Shown here: positions 8,204 to 16,183 of the stretch, in pieces
Position numbering within the stretch: position 1 is the first letter of the stretch
How the letters are laid out: each line of letters begins with the position of its first letter
NCBI GenBank assembly: GCA_035556495.1
Contig: DATMEW010000149.1
Span: forward strand, 1-47,801
From: CANKHJ01 sp035556495
Lineage (GTDB): Bacteria > Pseudomonadota > Alphaproteobacteria > Rhizobiales > Xanthobacteraceae
Length of the DNA: 47,801 nt
Direction: 5' to 3'
Notes under the pieces: model-generated
Databases searched by the model: none
What the model was told of the DNA's origin: nothing
Seen by the model: the letters and a program-made list of their open reading frames with translations, nothing else
Translations under genes and position numbers: made by a program

Positions 8204-8976
8204 AAAGAGCCCTGCCGCTCGTCCGCGCCGGGCCGGCTGCTGCGGACGGGCACCGGCTTTGCCGCGGGTTCGGACTCCGGATGCTCCTCAGGGCGTGGCG
8301 CAGTCAGCGCGGGACCGTCATTCTCCGCCTTGTTGACGGCATCCGACACCGGCACGGCCGTCACCGCCTCGTCCGGCGCGGGGACCATCAGCCGGGCGGA
8401 GTCCCGCGCCGTCCCGTCTCCGCAATCCAGCCATTGCGCGAAAGCCTCAGGCGGGATCAGCACCGGCATGCGGTGATGGATCGACGAAAGCGTCCCATTG
8501 GCCTCGGTGGTGACGATGGCCGCGGTGTCGATCTCCTCGCCGTCCGGGCCGGTCCATGTCTCCCAGATGCCGGCCATGGCCATCGGTTCACCGGACGTCA
8601 TGGCAACGAGATAGGGCGTCTTGCGCACGCCCCGTCCGGCCCCGGCGCCGGCCGGCTCGGTCCGCCATTCGTAGAAGCCGTCCGCCATGAATAGACAGCG
8701 CCGCCGCCGGATGGCGTTGCGGAAGGACGGCTTTTCCAGCACCGAATCCGCTCGCGCATTGTGAAGCTGGGCGAACTGGCGCGGGTCCTTGGCCCAGGAC
8801 GGAACGAAGCCCCAGCGCACGAGGGCAAAGCGCCGCCGTCCCTCTGCCATCACCACCACCGGCACGGGCTGGGTCGGCGCGATGTTGTATCGCGGCGGAA
8901 AATTCGGCAGATCGTCATAGCCGAAATGCCGGCGCATCCGCTCCGGCGTCGATGTGATGAGGTAGCGCCCGCACAT
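8197..8976 (-). CDS. SRAP-domain protein (YedK/HMCES family)
   Basis: DNA-damage protein that caps abasic sites in single-stranded DNA by forming a thiazolidine DNA-protein crosslink through its catalytic cysteine. 259 residues. The start is set by the family: the initiator methionine is removed and Cys2 (MCGRY) must become the N-terminus. Also present are NIAPTQPVPVV (Asn31), LVRWGFVPSWAKD, NARADSVLEKPSFRNA, FYEW (Glu103) and the active-site histidine region IHHRMPV. An AGGAAGG tract abuts the start. The last 45 residues are a family-untypical, acidic/proline-rich tail that may be disordered. It is convergent with the dehydrogenase gene. Confidence 0.93.
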   Translation of the reverse strand: MCGRYLITSTPERMRRHFGYDDLPNFPPRYNIAPTQPVPVVVMAEGRRRFALVRWGFVPSWAKDPRQFAQLHNARADSVLEKPSFRNAIRRRRCLFMADGFYEWRTEPAGAGAGRGVRKTPYLVAMTSGEPMAMAGIWETWTGPDGEEIDTAAIVTTEANGTLSSIHHRMPVLIPPEAFAQWLDCGDGTARDSARLMVPAPDEAVTAVPVSDAVNKAENDGPALTAPRPEEHPESEPAAKPVPVRSSRPGADERQGSLF

Positions 8977-9068
8977 CCTTCCTGCCGACCATAGCGGCCC
9001 GCCGATTTCAACCGCCGCCGCCCGAACTTCACCGAAACCCACAATTTCATGCTTCCGAGGCCCATGAC

Positions 9069-9506
9069 ATGACCGATCCCCGCGCCTATCCGGACCGGCC
9101 GTTCCTGGCGGCCAGCGCCATGGTGCTGCGGGAGGGCCGCCTGCTGCTGGTGCGCCGGGCGCGGCCGCCGGCCCATGGGCTGTTCACCTTTCCCGGCGGG
9201 GTGGTCGAAATCGGCGAGACCGTGGAGGAGGCGCTGATCCGCGAAGTGGCGGAAGAAACCGGCCTGACGGTCGAGCCGCTGGCGCTGGCGGGGCATCGCG
9301 ACGTCATCGTGCGGGACGAAGCCGGGCGGGTGCATCGTCACTTCGTCATCGTCGCCTTTCTCACGAAGTGGATCGCCGGCGAACCCGTGCTGAACGAGGA
9401 ACTCGCGGAATATCGCTGGGTCGCGCCGGAGGACGTCGCATCGCTCCCGGTCACGGAGGGGCTGCCTGACATCGTGACAGCCGCGCTGCGCCATCTGCCG
9501 GCGTGA
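9069..9506 (+). CDS. Nudix hydrolase (MutT-like)
   Basis: Hydrolyses a nucleoside-diphosphate-linked substrate; the exact substrate cannot be told from sequence. 145 residues, one Nudix domain. The Nudix box GVVEIGETVEEALIREVAEE (from G44) fits G-x5-E-x7-REUXEEXGU with all catalytic glutamates present. It is divergent from the SRAP gene, 92 bases away, and its stop codon overlaps the start of the next gene, so the two are probably co-translated. Preceding bases hold no strong ribosome site. Confidence 0.9.
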   Translation: MTDPRAYPDRPFLAASAMVLREGRLLLVRRARPPAHGLFTFPGGVVEIGETVEEALIREVAEETGLTVEPLALAGHRDVIVRDEAGRVHRHFVIVAFLTKWIAGEPVLNEELAEYRWVAPEDVASLPVTEGLPDIVTAALRHLPA

Positions 9507-9967
9507 CGGTGGCCGCCGGCTTGCAGGCGCTCGGCCCGAGGCGCATATCTGCCGTCGTGCAGATCAAGCTTTTTCCAGCATTGGGCTTTTCGCTCGCCAT
9601 CGCGCTCGCAGGCCCCGCCGCCTTGTCCGCGCAGGAAGGCCAGGCCATCGCGCCGCCGCCGGTCATCGCGCCGTTCGATGCCGATTTGCAGCGGCTCGCG
9701 GAAATCTTCGGCGCGCTGCATCATCTGCGCGCCGTCTGCGGCGCCGATGAGGGCCAGAAATGGCGGCAGGAAATGCAGGCCCTGATCGACGTGGAAGCAC
9801 CGTCCGGCGAGCGGCGCGCCCGGATCGTGGCCGCCTTCAATCGCGGCTACCGGGACTTCCAGCAGTCCTATCGGACCTGTACGCGCTCGGCCGAGGTCGC
9901 GATCCGGCGCTATCTGGCCGAAGGCGCAAAAATTGCGCGGGATATGACCGGGCGTTACGGCAATTAA
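9503..9967 (+). CDS. TIGR02301-family secreted protein
   Basis: Conserved Rhizobiales protein of unknown function. The family core is clear: LAEIFGALHHLRAVCG, WRQEMQALIDVEA, FNRGYRDFQQSYRTCT and the closing AEGAKIARDMTGRYG. Two starts are possible. The GTG used overlaps the Nudix stop codon (GTGA) and gives 154 residues; a second GTG at 9557 gives 136 residues beginning with a good signal peptide (VQIKLFPALGFSLAIALAG, cleavage near LSAQ|E). The second better explains secretion, the first explains the overlap. Two cysteines (in VCG and TCT) could form a disulfide in the periplasm. Confidence 0.82.
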   Translation: MTVAAGLQALGPRRISAVVQIKLFPALGFSLAIALAGPAALSAQEGQAIAPPPVIAPFDADLQRLAEIFGALHHLRAVCGADEGQKWRQEMQALIDVEAPSGERRARIVAAFNRGYRDFQQSYRTCTRSAEVAIRRYLAEGAKIARDMTGRYGN

Positions 9968-9977
9968 GGCTGCCTCG

Positions 9978-9993
9978 TTAACCTTTTCTCAAG
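9978..9993 (+). promoter_or_regulatory. CtrA-like site upstream of a small conserved gene
   Basis: TTAACCTTTTCTCAAG: TTAA, seven bases, then TCAAG, two mismatches from the CtrA box TTAA-N7-TTAAC. It lies about 90 bases before the next gene and resembles the stronger site at 16878-16893. Weak evidence. Confidence 0.25.
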
Positions 9994-10078
9994 GTCCGGC
10001 CTAGGCGGCGCAAAGCGTCGTGATAGTTCTTGGGGAACCGCCGATTCGTCGGCCGTCCCTCCATCCGGGAATTCCAGG

Positions 10079-10348
10079 TTGACGCAGGCCGCCTCCCTCA
10101 CTTCCGATACACAGCCCCTGCTTTCGGACCGCGAACAGAAGCGGCTGGCATTCGACCATCTCTATGGCGCGTGGTGCGATGCGCAGATGGAAGGCGTGGA
10201 CGGGGACTGCCTCGCCCAGGCCTGCCTGTTCACCGCGCTGGCGGAGCTGGTCACGACCTATGGCGAGGATGCCGCCGCGGATTTTGCCGCGCGCCTGCCT
10301 GAGCGCATCCGCAACGGCGAATTCACGGTCATCCGGCAGCCGCAGTAA
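10079..10348 (+). CDS. Small conserved hypothetical protein
   Basis: 89 residues, cytoplasmic, no membrane segment or signal peptide. Largely helical by composition, with an acidic core (ALAELVTTYGEDAAADFAARLPERIRNGEF). I do not recognise a named domain; short proteins with a similar ending occur near recR in related bacteria, as far as I recall. The start is a TTG preceded by a weak AGG. No ATG exists in frame before residue 40, so a non-ATG start is needed if the gene is real. Third-position GC bias and clean spacing on both sides support it. Convergent with recR. Confidence 0.65.
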   Translation: MTQAASLTSDTQPLLSDREQKRLAFDHLYGAWCDAQMEGVDGDCLAQACLFTALAELVTTYGEDAAADFAARLPERIRNGEFTVIRQPQ

Positions 10349-10398
10349 AGACCGGCAATCCGGAGGGCATCGCCGGCACTGGAAACACCACCAGGGCT

Positions 10399-11004
10399 CT
10401 AAAATACAGTGCGCTGGCGGATCGCTGCCGAGAGCGTGCCCTCGTCGAGATAGTCCAGTTCACCGCCGACCGGCACGCCATGGGCAAGCCGGGTGATGCG
10501 CACCTCCGCATCCTGCAACAGGTCGGTGATGTAATGAGCCGTGGTCTGGCCATCGACGGTGGCGTTCATGGCCAGGATCACCTCGGCCACGGCGGGCTCG
10601 TGGGCGCGGCGTACCAGCGTTTCGATGCTCAGGTCGTCCGGCCCGACGCCATCGAGCGGCGACAGCGTGCCGCCAAGCACATGATAGCGCGCGTTGATGG
10701 CATGGGCGCGTTCCAGCGCCCACAGATCGGCAACATCCGCAACGACAACGATGACGCTCGGGTCCCGCCGCGGATCGGTGCAGACCGTGCAGGGATTTTG
10801 CGAATCGATATTGCCGCAGGTCCGGCAGACTTCGATCTTCTCGAACGCCGTCTGCAACGCGCCGGCGAGCGGCGACATCAATTGATCGCGCTTCTTGATG
10901 AGATGCAGCGCGGCGCGCCGCGCCGAACGCGGCCCGAGGCCCGGCAGGCGGGCCAGAAGCTGGATCAGACGTTCGATCTCGGGACCGGCAACGGCGGATG
11001 GCAT
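10399..11004 (-). CDS. recR: Recombination mediator RecR
   Basis: Works with RecF/RecO to load RecA on gapped DNA. 201 residues, the standard length. Domain order: N-terminal helix-hairpin-helix (LARLPGLGPRSARRAALHL), a C4 zinc finger (Cys60, 63, 72, 75), a Toprim domain (VIVVVADVADLWALE ... YHVLGGTLSPLDGVGP) and a C-terminal Walker-B-like segment (ITRLAHGVPVGGELDYLDEGTL). The ATG used starts the family's N-terminus; the upstream frame overlaps ybaB. It is the last gene of the dnaX-ybaB-recR operon, seven bases after ybaB. Confidence 0.97.
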   Translation of the reverse strand: MPSAVAGPEIERLIQLLARLPGLGPRSARRAALHLIKKRDQLMSPLAGALQTAFEKIEVCRTCGNIDSQNPCTVCTDPRRDPSVIVVVADVADLWALERAHAINARYHVLGGTLSPLDGVGPDDLSIETLVRRAHEPAVAEVILAMNATVDGQTTAHYITDLLQDAEVRITRLAHGVPVGGELDYLDEGTLSAAIRQRTVF

Positions 11005-11011
11005 CGACGCC

Positions 11012-11332
11012 TCAGAACAGCTTGAGGCCGGGCGGCAACGGCAGGCCGCCCGTGAGGTCCTGCATCTTCTGCTGCATGGTCGCCTCCGCCTTGCGGCGCG
11101 CTTCCGCATGGGCGGCCACGATGAGGTCTTCCAGAATCTCGGCCTCGTCCGGCTTCATCAGCGACGGGTCGATACGGAGTGCCTTCAATTCGCCCTTGGC
11201 GGTGAGCCGCACGGTGACGAGGCCGCCACCGGCCACGCCTTCGACCTCGACATGATCGAGGTCGGCCTGAAGCTTCTCCATCTTGGATTTCAGTTCGGCG
11301 GCCTGCTTCATCATGCCGAGAAAATCAGCCAT
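11012..11332 (-). CDS. YbaB/EbfC nucleoid-associated protein
   Basis: Small DNA-binding dimer, 106 residues. The family features are present: N-terminal coiled helix (MKQAAELKSKMEKLQADLDHVEVEG), central beta region (GGLVTVRLTAKGELKALRIDPSL) and a C-terminal helix rich in Ala, Glu and Arg ending LPLPPGLKLF. Between dnaX and recR, 27 and 7 bases away, in the classic order. The operon layout suggests a link with replication and repair, though its precise job is not settled. Confidence 0.95.
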   Translation of the reverse strand: MADFLGMMKQAAELKSKMEKLQADLDHVEVEGVAGGGLVTVRLTAKGELKALRIDPSLMKPDEAEILEDLIVAAHAEARRKAEATMQQKMQDLTGGLPLPPGLKLF

Positions 11333-11359
11333 CTGCGCTCCTCTTTCGCGGTCGTGAAT

Positions 11360-13270
11360 TCAGTCGTCTTCGGGGACGTCGTCCGGCGGCAGCACGTCGC
11401 CACTCTCGTCGGTCACCGCAGCAACGGGAGCCTGCGCTACACCTTCCTTCACGCCGACGATCTCGGCCCCGGGAAAGCGTTCCAGCACCGCCTGCACCAG
11501 CGGGTCGGCCCGCACGCCGCGCTTGAATTCCGCCTCCCGGGCCGCCTGCTGCTCGCGCAGCGTCGCCGCGCCGCCTTCCCGCACCACCGAGACCTGCCAG
11601 GGACGGCCGGTCCACTCCGCCAGCTTCCGGTGCAGGTCGTTGAGCAAGGTTCTGGATGCGCCGGGCTCCAGCGCGACTTCGAGCCGACCGTCCTCGAAAC
11701 GGACGAGCCGCACGTCGCGCTCCAGCGCCATCTTGGTCTGGATGTCCCGGCGCTCGCCGGCCAGCGCCACCAGTTCCTCGAAACTCTTCAGCACCAGCGC
11801 CGGCGGAGAGGCGGGCTGCGGCGTAGGGATCGCGGGCGAGGGCTGTGGCACATTGCTCTCCGGCACGGCGGCCAGCATGGCGCGGGGCGCGGCGCGCGGG
11901 GCGACCACCGTCCGCGCCGGCAAGCCGCCCGCCATTCCACCGCCGACGGCCATAGCCGACGCACCGCCGCCCGGCGGGTTGCCGCCTGCGCCACCGGACA
12001 TGGCCCGGCCGCTGCCGCCCTCGCCGCCACCACCGGCCTCCAGCGCGCGGATCGCGTCTTCCGGCGAGGGCAGGCCGGCGGCATAGGCGATGCGCACCAG
12101 CACCATCTCGGCCGCCGCGACCGGGCGCGTCGCGGCCTGCACTTCGGCGATGCCCTTGAGCAGCATCTGCCAGGTCCGCGACAGCACCGGCATGGACAGT
12201 TTCTCGGCGCTGGTGCGACCGCGCTTGCGTTCGACCTCCGCCAGCGAGGGATCATCCGCCACGCCCGGCACGACCTTCACGCGGGTGACGAAATGGGTGA
12301 ATTCGGCAAGATCGGACAGGATCACCGCCGGGTCCGCTCCGATGTCATACTGCGCGCGCAGCTCGGCCAGCGCAGCGGCAATATCGCCACGCATGACGGC
12401 CTCGAACAGCTCGACGATGCGGCCGCGGTCAGCAAGGCCGAGCATCTGCCGCACATCCTCCGCCCGCACCAGCCCGGCCGCATGGGCAATGGCCTGATCG
12501 AGCAGCGACAGCGAGTCGCGCACGGAGCCTTCAGACGCACGGGCGATCAGCCCCAGCGCCTCCGGCTCGGCCTCCAGCTTCTCCTGGGCGAGAATGCCGC
12601 CAAGATGCTTCACCAGCAGGTCCGTCTCGACGCGGCGCAGGTCGAACCGCTGGCACCGCGACAGAATCGTGATCGGCACCTTGCGGATTTCCGTCGTCGC
12701 GAAGACGAATTTGACGTGGGGCGGCGGCTCCTCCAGCGTCTTCAACAAGGCGTTGAAGGCAGCCTGCGAGAGCATGTGCACCTCGTCCAGGATATAGACC
12801 TTCATGCGCGCGGAAACCGGCGCGTAGCGCACCGCGTCGTTGATCTGGCGCACATCGTCGACGCCGTTGTGGGAGGCCGCGTCCATCTCGATGACATCGA
12901 GATGACGGCTTTCGATGATCGCCTGGCAATGCAGCCCGAGGCCCGGCATCGCGACCGTGGGACCGGTCACGGAACCGTCCGGCATTTCGTAATTCAGCGC
13001 CCGGGCCAGAATGCGCGCGGTGGTAGTCTTGCCGACTCCGCGCACGCCGGTGAGAATCCAGGCTTGCGGAATGCGTCCCGCCTCGAAGGCGTTGGACAGG
13101 GTGCGCACCATGGCGTCCTGCCCGATGAGATCGTCGAAACTCGCAGGCCGGTATTTGCGCGCCAGCACCCGGTAGCCGCCGCCGGCGGGCGCGCCGAGAT
13201 CGAACCCCGGCTCGTCGAATCCCGGGGTCTGGCCAGATTCGTGCCGCTCAGGAGGTGAGGCGTCGCTCAT
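11360..13270 (-). CDS. dnaX: DNA polymerase III subunits gamma/tau
   Basis: Clamp-loader ATPase and polymerase organiser. 636 residues. AAA+ core: RKYRPASFDDLIGQ, Walker A GVRGVGKTT (75-83), Walker B ILDEVHML, sensor motifs (TTEIRKVPITILSRCQRFDLRR). A glycine/alanine/proline linker follows (about 390-470) and then the tau C-terminal domain. The zinc-binding cysteine cluster seen in E. coli DnaX is almost gone: between ALNYE and DVIEMDAASHNG only one cysteine remains (LGLHCQAI). I judge this lineage-typical. The MSDAS start was preferred; an in-frame GTG 14 codons earlier is possible. Lies just downstream of ffs. Confidence 0.97.
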   Translation of the reverse strand: MSDASPPERHESGQTPGFDEPGFDLGAPAGGGYRVLARKYRPASFDDLIGQDAMVRTLSNAFEAGRIPQAWILTGVRGVGKTTTARILARALNYEMPDGSVTGPTVAMPGLGLHCQAIIESRHLDVIEMDAASHNGVDDVRQINDAVRYAPVSARMKVYILDEVHMLSQAAFNALLKTLEEPPPHVKFVFATTEIRKVPITILSRCQRFDLRRVETDLLVKHLGGILAQEKLEAEPEALGLIARASEGSVRDSLSLLDQAIAHAAGLVRAEDVRQMLGLADRGRIVELFEAVMRGDIAAALAELRAQYDIGADPAVILSDLAEFTHFVTRVKVVPGVADDPSLAEVERKRGRTSAEKLSMPVLSRTWQMLLKGIAEVQAATRPVAAAEMVLVRIAYAAGLPSPEDAIRALEAGGGGEGGSGRAMSGGAGGNPPGGGASAMAVGGGMAGGLPARTVVAPRAAPRAMLAAVPESNVPQPSPAIPTPQPASPPALVLKSFEELVALAGERRDIQTKMALERDVRLVRFEDGRLEVALEPGASRTLLNDLHRKLAEWTGRPWQVSVVREGGAATLREQQAAREAEFKRGVRADPLVQAVLERFPGAEIVGVKEGVAQAPVAAVTDESGDVLPPDDVPEDD

Positions 13271-13335
13271 TCTGCCATCCGACCCGGCGGCTGTCTCGCG
13301 GCCGGCGCGCATCGGCCAGGCCGCCTGTCAAAAAG

Positions 13336-13437
13336 GGGTGGGAGGCTGACGAGCGACCCAAACCGGAGCTCGTTAGGGCTGCTTCCTTCCGGACCTGACC
13401 CGGTTGGCGAGTGGCTTGTCCACCGCCAACCTCCCGG
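13336..13437 (-). ncRNA. ffs: Signal recognition particle RNA (4.5S RNA, ffs)
   Basis: About 100 nt. The universal SRP core is visible on the minus strand: GGGTCAGGTCCGGAAGGAAG followed by CAGCCC, flanked by pairing arms (GGTTGGCG ... CGCCAACC type) and closed by GGGAGG (13430-13435) with CCTCCC (13340-13345). It ends in a CCCC then a five-T run near 13330-13334. It binds Ffh and guides co-translational membrane insertion. Location upstream of dnaX is common in alphaproteobacteria. Confidence 0.96.
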
Positions 13438-13441
13438 CTCC

Positions 13442-13470
13442 TATATCGGCTGCCGAACAGGAGAAAGCAA
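13442..13470 (-). promoter_or_regulatory. Promoter of ffs
   Basis: TTGCTT (-35) and GATATA (-10) on the minus strand with a 17-base spacer. The -10 ends seven bases before the GGGAGG that opens the SRP RNA, so transcription should start there. Confidence 0.75.
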
Positions 13471-13561
13471 GCGCGGGCTCCCCTTGAAGGCTACCCTTTC
13501 GGGGCCGCGCGTGGTTATCGTTGCGCAATCTCCTTCACGGAATACCGCGCCGGAATCCCTG

Positions 13562-14002
13562 ATGTCCCCTCCTCCATCCACCGACGGCTGGACGCTCGAC
13601 AGCCAGCTTGCCGCCGACACAGTTCCGCTGGGAGAATTGGCGCTGTCCAGCGTCAGGCTGGTCGACGACAGCCAGTTCCCCTGGGTGATGCTGGTGCCGC
13701 GGCGGCCCGGTGCGGTGGACCTCATCGACCTTGCCGCCGCGGACCAGGCACTCCTGACCGTGGAGATCGACCGCGTCGCCCGCGGGCTCAAAGCCGTCAC
13801 CGCCTGCGACAAGCTCAATGTCGCGGCGCTCGGCAATGTCGTGCCGCAGCTTCATGTCCATGTCATCGCGCGCCGCAAGAACGATCTCGCCTGGCCGAAG
13901 CCGGTCTGGAATGTTGCCCCGCCCCGCCCCTACACCCCCGATGCGCTGGCGGACACATGCGCGGCCCTCCGGGCGGCAATCGATTTCGACAAGGCGGCAT
14001 GA
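13562..14002 (+). CDS. HIT-domain protein
   Basis: Histidine-triad nucleotide hydrolase/transferase family, 146 residues. The triad region reads PQLHVHVIARRKND (95-108): the two catalytic-strand histidines H98 and H100 are present while the third position is Ile, as is usual for this PQLH-type bacterial subgroup. An earlier in-frame ATG (13484) would add 26 residues lacking family similarity. The gene ends five bases before nudC, so both are probably one transcript; they commonly occur together in Rhizobiales. Substrate unknown. Confidence 0.88.
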   Translation: MSPPPSTDGWTLDSQLAADTVPLGELALSSVRLVDDSQFPWVMLVPRRPGAVDLIDLAAADQALLTVEIDRVARGLKAVTACDKLNVAALGNVVPQLHVHVIARRKNDLAWPKPVWNVAPPRPYTPDALADTCAALRAAIDFDKAA

Positions 14003-14006
14003 CGCG

Positions 14007-14969
14007 ATGACCACGACACTTCAGTCCTCGGCCCAGCCGCTTGTCCTCGGCCCCCGGCCCCATCTCGGCTTCGCCGGCAGCGGCATCGACCGGGCCGCGG
14101 TCCTCCGCAACGATTCCGCCGCTCTGGCGGACCTCGCCGCCCGTCCGGACGCGGCCGCTTATGCCGTGAGCGGCGATGCGGTGATCCTGCGCCGGACGGC
14201 GGCAGGTCTTGGCGCGCTGCTGACCATGCCGGAGGCGCGCGGGCTCGGCGGCATGACCGAGGTGTTTCTCGGCCTGCTGAACGGCGCAGCGCGGTTCGGC
14301 GTCTGGATCGATCCGGCCCATCTCGACCACCTGCGCACGCGCGAGGACCTCGCTGTGATGGACCTGCGCACGCTGGCCCAGCAGGCGCTGGTGCCGGACG
14401 CCGACCTCGACCCCATCGCGGAAGCCAAGGGGCTGCTCTCCTGGCATGCGCGAAACAAATTCTGCGCCAATTGCGGCACGGTCTCCGTGATGGTCGAAGC
14501 CGGCTGGCGCCGCGATTGCCCAACCTGCCGCATGCAGCATTTCCCCCGCACCGATCCCGTCGCCATCATGCTGACCGTGGATGGCGACGACTGCCTGCTG
14601 GGGCGCTCGGCGCGGTTCCAGGCGGGGATGTGGTCCTGCCTTGCGGGCTTCGTCGAGCCCGGCGAAACCGTCGAGGAGGCCGTGCGGCGGGAAACCCTGG
14701 AGGAAGCCGGCATCCGCTGCGGCGAGGTGCGTTATTTCGCCTCTCAACCGTGGCCCTATCCCTCATCCCTGATGATCGGCTGTCATGCCAGGGCGCTGTC
14801 TCGGGACATCACCGTGGACATCAACGAGTTGGAGGATGCCCGCTGGTTCAGCCGGCGCGACACCGCACTGATGCTGATGGAGTGCCATCCCGACGGATTG
14901 ACCGTGCCGCGCCCCTTCGCCATCGCCCATCATGTCATCCGAGCCTGGCTTGAGGAAAAAATATTCTAA
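14007..14969 (+). CDS. nudC: NADH pyrophosphatase NudC (RNA NAD-decapping type)
   Basis: Nudix enzyme that cleaves NAD(H) and removes NAD caps from RNA. 320 residues. N-terminal domain, then a four-cysteine zinc ribbon (Cys153, 156, 171, 174), the Nudix domain with box GFVEPGETVEEAVRRETLEE (from 214), and the NudC-specific SQPWPYPSSLM motif at 246-256. All catalytic glutamates are present. The start four bases after the HIT gene was chosen because it begins the conserved region. It is the last gene of this two-gene unit; a regulator follows after 79 AT-rich bases. Confidence 0.95.
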   Translation: MTTTLQSSAQPLVLGPRPHLGFAGSGIDRAAVLRNDSAALADLAARPDAAAYAVSGDAVILRRTAAGLGALLTMPEARGLGGMTEVFLGLLNGAARFGVWIDPAHLDHLRTREDLAVMDLRTLAQQALVPDADLDPIAEAKGLLSWHARNKFCANCGTVSVMVEAGWRRDCPTCRMQHFPRTDPVAIMLTVDGDDCLLGRSARFQAGMWSCLAGFVEPGETVEEAVRRETLEEAGIRCGEVRYFASQPWPYPSSLMIGCHARALSRDITVDINELEDARWFSRRDTALMLMECHPDGLTVPRPFAIAHHVIRAWLEEKIF

Positions 14970-15002
14970 TAATCCTCACATATATAGAGTTGAATAGAAT
15001 AT
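14961..15002. promoter_or_regulatory. Inverted repeat before the Lrp-type gene
   Basis: ATATTCTA (14961-14968) and TAGAATAT (14995-15002) are exact inverted copies 26 bases apart in an AT-rich strip that starts inside the nudC stop region and ends 46 bases before the regulator. Lrp-family genes often bind their own promoters, so this may be an autoregulatory operator. Inference only. Confidence 0.4.
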
Positions 15003-15048
15003 CATACCAATTATGCTCTCTGCTCCCCGTCCGAGAGCATGAATTCCC

Positions 15049-15543
15049 ATGTCCACCACCGACGACGATCTTCAACCCGCCCCGCGCCGGCTCGACAATA
15101 TCGACCGCAAGATCCTGACGCTGGTGCAGCAGGACGCCTCGCTCTCCGTCGCGGAGATCGGCAACCGCGTCGGCCTTTCTTCCACGCCCTGCTGGAAACG
15201 CATCCAGCGGCTGGAGGCGGACGGCGTCATCCAGCGCCGGGTGGCCATCGTCGATCAGGACAAGATCGGCCTCGGCATTACGGTCTTCGTTTCCGTCGAA
15301 ACGGGCGACCATTCGCAGGAGTGGCTGGAGCGCTTCGCCGAGACGGTCGAAGTGATGCCCGAGGTGATGGAATTCTACCGGATGGCGGGGGATGTGGATT
15401 ACATGCTCCGCGTCGTGGTCGCGGACATGCAGGGCTACGACACTTTTTACAAGAAGCTGATCGGCGCCGTTTCGCTGAAGAATGTCACCTCCCGCTTCGC
15501 CATGCAGAAGGTCAAGTCCACGACTGCGCTTCCGATCCCCTAG
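15049..15543 (+). CDS. Lrp/AsnC family transcriptional regulator
   Basis: 164 residues. N-terminal winged helix-turn-helix (SLSVAEIGNRVGLSSTPCWKRIQRLEADGVI, roughly residues 31-61, split here as landmark) and a C-terminal RAM ligand-binding/oligomerisation domain (GITVFVSVETGD ... MEFYRMAGDVDYMLRVVVADMQGYDTFYKK). It forms octamer-type rings and senses an amino acid. The DNA-binding helix with STPCWKRIQRLE is that of the common Lrp type. No transporter or amino-acid gene lies next to it, so target and effector cannot be named. Confidence 0.93.
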   Translation: MSTTDDDLQPAPRRLDNIDRKILTLVQQDASLSVAEIGNRVGLSSTPCWKRIQRLEADGVIQRRVAIVDQDKIGLGITVFVSVETGDHSQEWLERFAETVEVMPEVMEFYRMAGDVDYMLRVVVADMQGYDTFYKKLIGAVSLKNVTSRFAMQKVKSTTALPIP

Positions 15544-15610
15544 CCGTCCCGCGAAGGACGACGGCGACGCGAGCGCGGTCAAGCAATAGCGCGCTGACCG
15601 GGCCGGTTCG

Positions 15611-16183
15611 TTATGACCGGCGCGTCACTGTCTCGCCCAGCCGGGGCCGCATATAGATCACGTCCGACAGCGGAATGGCCCCGCTGATGACGTAGCCAAT
15701 GGTCGGCGTATAAATGTACCTGACCTCACTCATGATCAGGGTCGTGTTGTTCACTCTGAGAGCAGCCGGCAACGTGACGGTCGATCCCTTGGCGCGAGCT
15801 GTCGTATTTTTCGGATCGCTCCACTCGACCTTCGCCACGCCATTGCCGTCGATCTTGATGGCGGAGACCACGACCTGAAGCGTATTCGTCGGATACGGCG
15901 TCATCACCGAAACCGAGGCCGAAAGCAGATTCTGCATATCGTCGTTGTCGATGCTGGCGACCTGACTTGCGAGATCGGCGACTGTTCTGGTGACCTGAGT
16001 CACTTTCCTGTTGATGACGATGCCTTGCGTGACCTCCACCGTCCCGAAATAGATCGTGAGCAACAGGGGAAGAACGATCGCGAACTCGACCGCCGCCACA
16101 CCGCGCTGGTCCGGCCCGAACCGACCCGCCAGACGCGCGAAACCACACGCAGGCGCCATCCTTGCAAATCTGCGCATCAGCAT
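15611..16183 (-). CDS. TadE-like pseudopilin (second)
   Basis: Minor pilin of the Tad pilus, 190 residues. A basic N-terminus is followed by the TadE/G signature GVAAVEFAIVLPLLLTIYFG (28-47), with the conserved Glu after the predicted prepilin-peptidase site and one membrane helix; the rest is a periplasmic domain of mixed beta character. Overlaps the previous TadE-like gene by seven bases, so the pair is translationally linked. Together they prime pilus assembly. Lacks the von Willebrand A domain of a true TadG. Confidence 0.85.
   Translation of the reverse strand: MLMRRFARMAPACGFARLAGRFGPDQRGVAAVEFAIVLPLLLTIYFGTVEVTQGIVINRKVTQVTRTVADLASQVASIDNDDMQNLLSASVSVMTPYPTNTLQVVVSAIKIDGNGVAKVEWSDPKNTTARAKGSTVTLPAALRVNNTTLIMSEVRYIYTPTIGYVISGAIPLSDVIYMRPRLGETVTRRS

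Noticed and set aside
10895..13258. A 787-codon open frame on the plus strand
   Set aside because: Antisense to dnaX and ybaB, no domain or ribosome site; the dnaX reading is unmistakable.
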